Of a stretch of DNA of 64,000 bases, positions 58,390 through 64,000 are shown piece after piece; within the stretch, counting starts at the first letter, position 1, and each line of letters opens with the position of its first letter. Source of the stretch: Devosia yakushimensis (GTDB lineage: Bacteria > Pseudomonadota > Alphaproteobacteria > Rhizobiales > Devosiaceae); contig NZ_BSNG01000001.1 in NCBI RefSeq assembly GCF_030159855.1, forward strand, positions 2,542,001-2,606,000. Direction: 5' to 3'. Under the pieces are notes generated by a model. That model made no database searches, was not told the origin of the DNA, and worked only from the letters and a program-made list of their open reading frames with translations. Made by a program: the position numbers and the translations under genes.

Positions 58390-60507
58390 ATGACCACGAT
58401 GCCGCGTCGCGCCATCACCACCCTGCTTCTGGCAACGACCAGTTTGGTTTCAACTGGTGGACTTGCCCTTGGCCAGGATCAGTTGCTTCTGCTGGACACC
58501 ATAACTGTCGAGGCCGCCGGCGCCGGCGGCGCTGGACTTACCACCTCTTCCGGCTCCAAGCTCGCCATAGCGGTGGCGCGCATCCCCCAATCAGTTTCGG
58601 TTGTCGACCGTGAACAGCTCGATGCGCTCCCCGGCACTGCCAAACTGGATGAGACGCTGCGGTACACGGCCGGCGTCAACGCCGGCACCTATGGCACCGA
58701 TGCAGACACTGACTGGTACTTCATTCGGGGTTTTCAGGCCGAACAGACCGGCATGTTCCTCGATGGATTGCCACTTTACCAGACCGGCTTCGGCACTTTC
58801 CTCAACGACCCGTTTCTGCTCGACCGGGTCGAGGTATTAAAGGGGCCCGCTTCGGCGCTTTATGGCGGCGCCAATGTCGGCGGCATCGTCAACATGGTCA
58901 GCAAGCGGCCCACCGGGGAGCGGCTGCGCTATACCGAAACCGGGATCAACAATTTCGGTAATGCCTATGCCGGCTTCGATATCGGCGATGTCAATGAACA
59001 GGGTAATGCCAGCTACCGCTTGACCGGCAAGGTCTCGGGCGGCGGCTGGGAGACCAAGGACGCCGACAACCTGCGTGGTGTGCTTGCCGGCAGCGTGATG
59101 TTTGAACCCACGGACGCTACCAGCATCACGCTTTACGGCAGTTACATGCGGATGGATCTCGACCATACCAGCACCGGTTTTCTGCCCTATGAAGGCACTG
59201 CCATCGATCGTCCGGGCGTGGGCCGCATTCCCCGGGACTTCAATTATGGCGATCCGGGGCAGGACCTCTATGATCGGCGTCAGGCGACCATCGGTTACGA
59301 GCTTGAGCACGATCTCAACGGCGATTGGACCATCAAGCAGAACCTGCGCTACGCGACGGTGTCGCTCAATGAGGAATATCTCTATGCCGGCGGCTGGGCC
59401 GGCCCGACGGAACTGAGCCGTTTCGGCTTCGGCCACGACACCGATGTGCGCAGCTTCAATGCCGACACGCGGATCGAAGGGACTTTCGACACCGGCCCGC
59501 TGAGCCACGACGTGCTGCTCGGTCTGGACTACAAGAACTACTTTATCGATCAGGAGCTTGGTTTCTCATTCGCCTCGCCGATCGACGTTCTCAACCCTGT
59601 TTATGGCGTGCCACTTCCGGCCCTGAGCACATATCGCGACGATACTATCGCAATGCAGCAGACCGGCATTTATGCGCAGGATCAGATCAGCTTTGGCCCG
59701 CTGATCGCCACGCTGAATGGACGCTACGACTGGGTTGAGACCCAGCTCGACAACCAGATGCCGGCTGGCGGCCTGTCGACATCGAGCCAGGGGGCGTTCA
59801 CAGGTCGTATCGGGCTCGGCTATGAATTTGACAACGGCTTCACCCCCTATGTCAGCTATGCCACCTCATTCAATCCGAGCCTGGAGGTTGACGACAATGG
59901 GGGCCTGTTTGATGCCGAAACCGGTAGGCAATGGGAGGTCGGCGTTAAATACGAACCGGACTTCTTCGATGGTCTGGTCACGGCCTCGTTCTTCAATATC
60001 ACTCGCGGCAATGTGGTGGGTACCGTGCCGGGAAGCGCGCCAGCCGTGCGGGCGGCCATTGGCGAGGTCAACATCAAGGGAGCCGAGCTGGAAGCACAGA
60101 TCAATGCCGGCGATTTCAAGATCCTGGGCGGCCTAACCTATCTTGATGCCGAAGTGACCACGGCAACCGGCACCGTGCCGGTGGGCAATACGCCGGTCCA
60201 GATTCCAAAACTCACCGCGTCGCTCTGGGTCGACTACACCATTCCTGAAGGCATGCTACAGGGTGTCAGCATTGGCGCGGGCATTCGTTATCTGGGCGCT
60301 TCCTGGGCTGACGAGGCCAATGCGCTCGAAGTGCCCGCCGCGGCCGTGGTGGATGCGGCACTCCGCTACGAAAGGGACGACTGGGGGGTGGCGCTCAAGG
60401 TCTCGAACCTTTTCGACACCTCCTATGTGGCGAGCTGCCTCTCCCCCACCTCCTGTGGCTATGGCGCGGGCCGGACGGCGACACTAAGCATCCACAAGAG
60501 CTGGTAG
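58390..60507 (+). CDS. TonB-dependent siderophore receptor
   Basis: 705-residue outer-membrane receptor. Signal peptide (~1-27, TTSLVSTGGLALGQ), a TonB-box-like segment (LDTITVEAAG, ~35-45), plug domain (VARIPQSVSVVDREQLDALPG ~60, DWYFIRGFQAEQTGMFLDGLPLYQTG ~113, VEVLKGPASALYGGANVGGIVNMVSKRPTGE ~148) and a 22-strand barrel ending in aromatic Trp (SIHKSW), the usual outer-membrane insertion signal. It imports ferric siderophore with TonB energy, and the next gene encodes a periplasmic siderophore-binding protein. Confidence 0.93.
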   Translation: MTTMPRRAITTLLLATTSLVSTGGLALGQDQLLLLDTITVEAAGAGGAGLTTSSGSKLAIAVARIPQSVSVVDREQLDALPGTAKLDETLRYTAGVNAGTYGTDADTDWYFIRGFQAEQTGMFLDGLPLYQTGFGTFLNDPFLLDRVEVLKGPASALYGGANVGGIVNMVSKRPTGERLRYTETGINNFGNAYAGFDIGDVNEQGNASYRLTGKVSGGGWETKDADNLRGVLAGSVMFEPTDATSITLYGSYMRMDLDHTSTGFLPYEGTAIDRPGVGRIPRDFNYGDPGQDLYDRRQATIGYELEHDLNGDWTIKQNLRYATVSLNEEYLYAGGWAGPTELSRFGFGHDTDVRSFNADTRIEGTFDTGPLSHDVLLGLDYKNYFIDQELGFSFASPIDVLNPVYGVPLPALSTYRDDTIAMQQTGIYAQDQISFGPLIATLNGRYDWVETQLDNQMPAGGLSTSSQGAFTGRIGLGYEFDNGFTPYVSYATSFNPSLEVDDNGGLFDAETGRQWEVGVKYEPDFFDGLVTASFFNITRGNVVGTVPGSAPAVRAAIGEVNIKGAELEAQINAGDFKILGGLTYLDAEVTTATGTVPVGNTPVQIPKLTASLWVDYTIPEGMLQGVSIGAGIRYLGASWADEANALEVPAAAVVDAALRYERDDWGVALKVSNLFDTSYVASCLSPTSCGYGAGRTATLSIHKSW

Positions 60508-60523
60508 ACTAGCACAGCCAACC

Positions 60524-61510
60524 ATGAACAAAGAGCATATGGCGCTATCGTTGGCGAGTGGGTTCATGTCTCGACTATCCAGCATTGTTGCTGTCGTCTT
60601 GTTTCTTATGGCCTGTGGATCAACGGCCCTACAGGCGGCCGAGGATATCGAAACCATGTTCGGTACCGTCGCCGTACCGGACGATCCACAACGCGTCGTC
60701 GCCTTGGGCTGGTCGGATGCAGAGATTGCTTTGCAGCTTGGGGTAAAACCCATTGCCGTGATCGACTGGCAGGACTTTGGCACGCCCGGCGTTGGCGCAT
60801 GGGCCGTCGGGCTGTTCGAGGGCAAGGAACCGTTGCTTCTCGATCGAGCGGCGCCGAGCATCGAGCAGATCGCCGCACTGGCACCTGACTTGATCCTGAA
60901 TGTGCGCTCGGCGGGCGATGCGGATCAGTACAGCTTGCTGTCACAGATTGCGCCGACGGTGTTTGCCGAAACGCTAACTGCGGCTTTCAACATTTCCTGG
61001 CAAGACCAAGTGCGTCAGGTCGCCCGGGCGCTGAACAAATCCAGCGAGGGCGAAGCCCTGGTTGCGGAATTGGAGGGTGAGATCGCAGGCGTTCGCAAAG
61101 CCCATCCGGAATTTTCTGGCAAACGACTTGTTGTAGGCACCAAGTTTGGTGATGGGTATGGTGCCTATGTCCCGGGTGATGCCCGCATGGACTTGCTAGC
61201 AGCATTTGGCTTTGCGCCCTTGCCCGCGCTGTCCGACCTGCCCGCTTCAGGCTTTTATGTTGCGCTTTCGTCAGAACGGACCGACCTGCTTGAGGCCGAT
61301 ATCCTAGTCATGTTTCCGATCCACACTTCGCTCGACCAGCTGCAGTCCGATCCCTTGATCGCAGGACTCGATGTCGTGCGTTCGGGAAGAGCGATCCTGC
61401 TTGATCCGTCGGATACGCTGACGCAGGCCTTTTCGGCCGGATCGCCGCTTGCCATCCGGTTTGTCCTGAAAAACCTGGTGCCGATGCTCGCCAGGGTGGC
61501 AGCGCAGTAA
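60524..61510 (+). CDS. Iron-siderophore ABC transporter solute-binding protein (FecB/FhuD type)
   Basis: 328 residues with an N-terminal signal (VAVVLFLMACGSTALQAA); starts at 60539 or 60566 are also possible since no clear ribosome site marks the first ATG. FecB-type features: VAVPDDPQRVVALGWSDAEIALQLGVKPI (~49-77), IEQIAALAPDLILNVRS (~111) and a long alpha-helical linker with GKRLVVGTKFGDG (~202). It receives the ferric siderophore from the receptor. No permease or ATPase gene is beside it in the window. Confidence 0.88.
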   Translation: MNKEHMALSLASGFMSRLSSIVAVVLFLMACGSTALQAAEDIETMFGTVAVPDDPQRVVALGWSDAEIALQLGVKPIAVIDWQDFGTPGVGAWAVGLFEGKEPLLLDRAAPSIEQIAALAPDLILNVRSAGDADQYSLLSQIAPTVFAETLTAAFNISWQDQVRQVARALNKSSEGEALVAELEGEIAGVRKAHPEFSGKRLVVGTKFGDGYGAYVPGDARMDLLAAFGFAPLPALSDLPASGFYVALSSERTDLLEADILVMFPIHTSLDQLQSDPLIAGLDVVRSGRAILLDPSDTLTQAFSAGSPLAIRFVLKNLVPMLARVAAQ

Positions 61511-61587
61511 GCGCCCAGTTAGTCCGGCCACTGCGGCTACGGCGGTGAAGGATCGAGGCTTAAAGGCCTCCGTATGAACGAACTGCC

Positions 61588-61614
61588 GGCGGCTTCACTG
61601 AGCGGGAAGCCGCC
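61588..61614. terminator. Bidirectional hairpin between convergent genes
   Basis: GGCGGCTTC (61588-61596) pairs perfectly with GAAGCCGCC (61606-61614) over a 9-nt loop. It lies between the siderophore-binding protein gene and the M28 peptidase gene. There is no T-tract. A weaker GAGGC/GCCTC stem is at 61555-61570. Confidence 0.5.
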
Positions 61615-61627
61615 AGACAAGCCTTCG

Positions 61628-63352
61628 TCAGGGTGTGAGAAGCCGAGCGGCTTGGCGCAGGGCCGCGGCGGTACGGTTGGTGCCACGTATCAGTTGCGTG
61701 CGGGCAAAGCCAACCGTGTCCGGCCCATAGGTATTAAGCTCGCTTGCCACCGAAATGGCTGGAAGAGCTGGCACCGGCAGAGCCGGGTCATGTGTAAAGC
61801 GCGGGCCGCGCGTGTAGTTGAGCGGCACCAGGATGCGCGCGAGCTGTTGGATAGCGGAGTTGGCTCGTGCTTCGGTCACCGTGCCGGCCGCAATGGCAGC
61901 ATAGAAGGCGTCAAGCGAAGCGCTGAGACCGGCCAGTTCGAGAGCGACCGGGTTGAGCAGTGCAGCATTTTCGCCCGCGGCCTTCTGATATTTCTGCAGC
62001 GTGGCCGTGAACTCCTTAGCCGTCGCGCGCCAGTCGAAGGGCAGGACAAGTGCATTGGCGACGGCCATGACACCGGCGAGGTACACCTTGATGTCGCGAA
62101 TGAGGATATCGCGATCGGCAATGTCCATGAGGTCGTTTTCGGTGTGCCAGGCGATGTTTCCGCCGCAGCCGCCGACAGTGTAATAGTTCATCTCCTTGCG
62201 CTTCTCGACCGTCATGGTCGAGGACAGCATGAAGAAGCTCGAAAGCCCGATATTGTTGAAGGAGTAGTCGCCGGCGCGTAGCGGGCGCTCGCCTTCGAAG
62301 GGCAGATCGGCCACCTGGCGAATGACGTCGGTGCAAAGGCTCGTCGCCTCGCTCATGCAGGCGACATTCTCGTAGACATCGGCCCAGCGGCAGCCGGGGC
62401 TGTCGCAATTGACCTGCGCGACGCAATTTTCGTCCAGATCGAGCGCGAAGGCATCGGCATACCAGGCCGAACCGGCATAGCGGCCGGTGGAATGGCCCGG
62501 CCACCAGGCGATGCGCACCGAGCGGCGGAGATCGGCGCGGTTGTGCCAAAGCACGCGGGCAATCTCGAGCATGGCGGCGTCGCCGGTCGCGTTGTCGCCA
62601 ACGCCAACGTCCCAGCTGTCATAGTGACCGGCGAGCAGAACGAACTTTTCCGGCTCGACTGCGCCGGGCACATTGACCACCGGCACCAAGGACTTGAACC
62701 AACCTTCTTCGAGGCGGGTCTTGATGGTGACGCTGCCTCCAGCCTTGGCCAGCGCGATCAGTTCCTGGCCGTCGGGATTGTTGACGACCGCAACGGGGAT
62801 CACCGGCTTGCGCGGCAGGCCGTCGAGATCGGGCGTGCCCCAGACCGACGAGCAGATGCCCCAATGCCGGTCGACGCCCGGATTGACCGCGATGACGCCG
62901 ATGGCGCCCTTTTCCTGGAATTCGAGCACTTTATTGGGCGAGGCAAACCCGTCGGTCAGCACGATCTTGCCGCGAATGCGCTCCACGGCTGCCGCAGCCT
63001 CGTCCCGGTTCTTCTCGTAAAAGCTCGAAACACTTGCCGATAGCGCGCCCGGCACGTGATGCAGAACGCCGGACATGCCCTGGGGGCAGCTCAGAGAATA
63101 GGCCGGAGGCTTGGAGGCATAGGTCTTGCCATTGGCCTCGACCGATGCCTCATATGGAATGGAGAGATAGAGCGAGGCTTCGAGCATTTCGACCGGCACG
63201 CCCAACTCTCCTAGACGCCGGGCGATGTCATGGGCCGAGGCTTCGACGTCTTCCGGCTTCCAGCGCGGCATGGTGGAAAAGGCCTCCACCAGCGGCCATG
63301 CCGCGTCGGCATTGACCTGGGCGATGGCGTTTTTGATGGCCGTGTCGAGCAT
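61628..63352 (-). CDS. M28-family metallopeptidase-like protein with altered Glu pair
   Basis: 574 residues from ATG 63352 (AGAGGG 6 nt upstream). A PA-like insert at ~130-230 is followed by the M28 zinc-peptidase domain: LLAGHYDSWDVGVGDNATGDAAML (~241-264) with His and Asp ligands, VNCDSPGC (~317) and NIAWHTENDLMD (~403). The usual Glu-Glu that serves as base and ligand is replaced: the segment reads WWPGHSTGRYAGSAWYAD (~285-302). No signal peptide is seen, so cytoplasmic. Function as an aminopeptidase is therefore uncertain; a hydrolase with His as the ligand is possible. Confidence 0.8.
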   Translation of the reverse strand: MLDTAIKNAIAQVNADAAWPLVEAFSTMPRWKPEDVEASAHDIARRLGELGVPVEMLEASLYLSIPYEASVEANGKTYASKPPAYSLSCPQGMSGVLHHVPGALSASVSSFYEKNRDEAAAAVERIRGKIVLTDGFASPNKVLEFQEKGAIGVIAVNPGVDRHWGICSSVWGTPDLDGLPRKPVIPVAVVNNPDGQELIALAKAGGSVTIKTRLEEGWFKSLVPVVNVPGAVEPEKFVLLAGHYDSWDVGVGDNATGDAAMLEIARVLWHNRADLRRSVRIAWWPGHSTGRYAGSAWYADAFALDLDENCVAQVNCDSPGCRWADVYENVACMSEATSLCTDVIRQVADLPFEGERPLRAGDYSFNNIGLSSFFMLSSTMTVEKRKEMNYYTVGGCGGNIAWHTENDLMDIADRDILIRDIKVYLAGVMAVANALVLPFDWRATAKEFTATLQKYQKAAGENAALLNPVALELAGLSASLDAFYAAIAAGTVTEARANSAIQQLARILVPLNYTRGPRFTHDPALPVPALPAISVASELNTYGPDTVGFARTQLIRGTNRTAAALRQAARLLTP

Positions 63353-63401
63353 GCTGAACCCTCTTTGTGCGATGTGACAGTCCCACGATGCCCCAAGATA
63401 A

Positions 63402-63431
63402 ATTGTACGACAATCCAGATTGTACGACAAT
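63402..63431. promoter_or_regulatory. Tandem GntR-type operators in a divergent promoter
   Basis: ATTGTACGACAAT occurs at 63402-63414 and again at 63419-63431, a 17-bp period. The core TTGTACGACAA is a TTGT-N3-ACAA dyad of the type bound by FCD/GntR dimers. It lies between the M28 gene (start 63352) and the GntR gene (start 63554), so the regulator encoded there is the likely partner. Confidence 0.7.
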
Positions 63432-63553
63432 TTTCCGCTAGGCTTTGCGAAACAGCCTCGTTACAGTCGCCGCAACACGCCGTCGCACCGATTTGACCAT
63501 GACGGCCAAATGCTGGATGACCCATCCATTTTCCCGTGGGGCGACCGACACGA

Positions 63554-64000
63554 ATGAGCGACTTGCGCAAGATCTTTCAGGTTGATGCATCGCACATGGC
63601 CGATGAGCTGACGGAAGAAAGCACGCAAACCCGGCAACTCGCGCGCGACCGGGTTTTTGACGCCGTTCGCACCGCCATCATGGAGGGGCGCATTGCGCCG
63701 GATACGCGCCTGACCGAGCGCGAGCTATGCGAGGCCTTCGGCATCAGCCGCACGGTGGTGCGCGAAGTCGCGCGCCGGCTCGAAGCCGAAAAGCTGGTCA
63801 ATGTGATTCCCCATAGCGGGCTTCGCGTCGCGCGGCTGACGCGCAAGCATGTCCACGAAATCTACGAAATTCGCACCGAGCTCGAAGCCATCACCGTGCG
63901 CAGTTTTCTGGCCTGCGCCACGGATGAGGACATTGCCGCAGCCCAGGATTTCGGCCGCCGGCTGCTTGAGGCCGGCTCCAAGCGCGACAAGGTCGGCATG
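63554..64000 (+). CDS. GntR-family (FCD) transcriptional regulator, 3' truncated
   Basis: The frame is open from ATG 63554 to the window edge (149 codons). The N-terminal winged HTH shows RLTERELCEAFGISRTVVREVARRLEAEKLVNVIPHSGLRVARL (~55-98), followed by the start of an FCD domain (KHVHEIYEIRTELEAITVRSFL, ~101-122). It is divergent from the M28 peptidase gene and next to two TTGT-N3-ACAA sites that it probably binds. A second ATG at 63596 is in frame. The rest of the protein lies beyond the window. Confidence 0.88.
   Translation, partial: MSDLRKIFQVDASHMADELTEESTQTRQLARDRVFDAVRTAIMEGRIAPDTRLTERELCEAFGISRTVVREVARRLEAEKLVNVIPHSGLRVARLTRKHVHEIYEIRTELEAITVRSFLACATDEDIAAAQDFGRRLLEAGSKRDKVGM

Noticed and set aside
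1..64000. CRISPR arrays, tRNA or rRNA genes, insertion sequences, prophage, integrase
   Set aside because: None were seen: no regular spaced repeats, no cloverleaf or rRNA-like stretches, no transposase or integrase motifs, and no obvious composition break.

Overview
The window is high-GC, densely packed chromosomal DNA from an alphaproteobacterium. Protein style and gene neighbourhoods fit the Hyphomicrobiales, perhaps a Devosia-like genus, but no rRNA or other marker is present, so the genus is inference. There is no tRNA or rRNA gene, no insertion sequence, no phage gene and no CRISPR array. Almost all of the window is nutrient uptake: modules of a regulator, a transporter and catabolic enzymes placed side by side.

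Layout. 1-1328: the end of a peptide-type solute-binding protein (SBP) and a NlpC/P60 peptidase. 1515-2426: a secreted alpha/beta hydrolase with a clear terminator. 2597-8592: a predicted (alpha/alpha)6 glycoside hydrolase and a complete sugar ABC transporter; the glycosidase and the SBP gene share a 12-bp operator-like word. 8719-9417: an L,D-transpeptidase-like protein. 9508-16531: a peptide-type ABC transporter divergent from an IclR regulator and an RraA-like gene. 16636-25415: a LacI regulator divergent from a sugar ABC transporter, followed by a DUF1080 (3-keto-glycoside hydrolase) gene, a Gfo/Idh oxidoreductase, a TolB-like propeller and a UPF0303 protein. 25564-32081: TctABC, a DapA-family lyase, an IclR regulator and DhaL/DhaK. 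32199-40051: a GMC oxidoreductase and a LacI regulator, divergent from a sugar ABC transporter that has no ATPase and two TIM-barrel isomerase/epimerase genes. 40200-47606: an alkylhydroperoxidase-domain protein, a CMD-domain protein, a luciferase-like monooxygenase and a peptide-type ABC transporter. This matches a conserved but functionally undefined neighbourhood (the KPN_01854/KPN_01858/Avi_7169/Avi_7170 protein families). 47979-57262: mannonate dehydratase and a sugar ABC transporter, divergent from two Gfo/Idh genes, a GntR regulator and a VOC protein. 57376-61510: an AraC regulator, a TonB siderophore receptor and a siderophore-binding protein. 61628-64000: an M28-type peptidase divergent from a GntR regulator cut by the window edge.

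How it works together. Each module looks separately controlled. The divergent promoter regions hold clean palindromes that fit the neighbouring regulator family: CpG-centred palindromes beside the LacI genes, TGGT-N3-ACCA and TTGT-N3-ACAA sites beside the GntR genes, and repeated motifs beside the IclR genes. In all seven transport operons seen complete in the window, a GC-rich hairpin lies between the SBP gene and the next transporter gene, which probably sets a high SBP-to-permease ratio. Two of the sugar modules look like routes in which an imported glycoside is oxidised to a 3-keto sugar and then cleaved, one with Gfo/Idh plus DUF1080 and one with GMC plus TIM-barrel proteins. These routes and the monooxygenase/peroxidase cluster are the best candidates for undescribed biology here.
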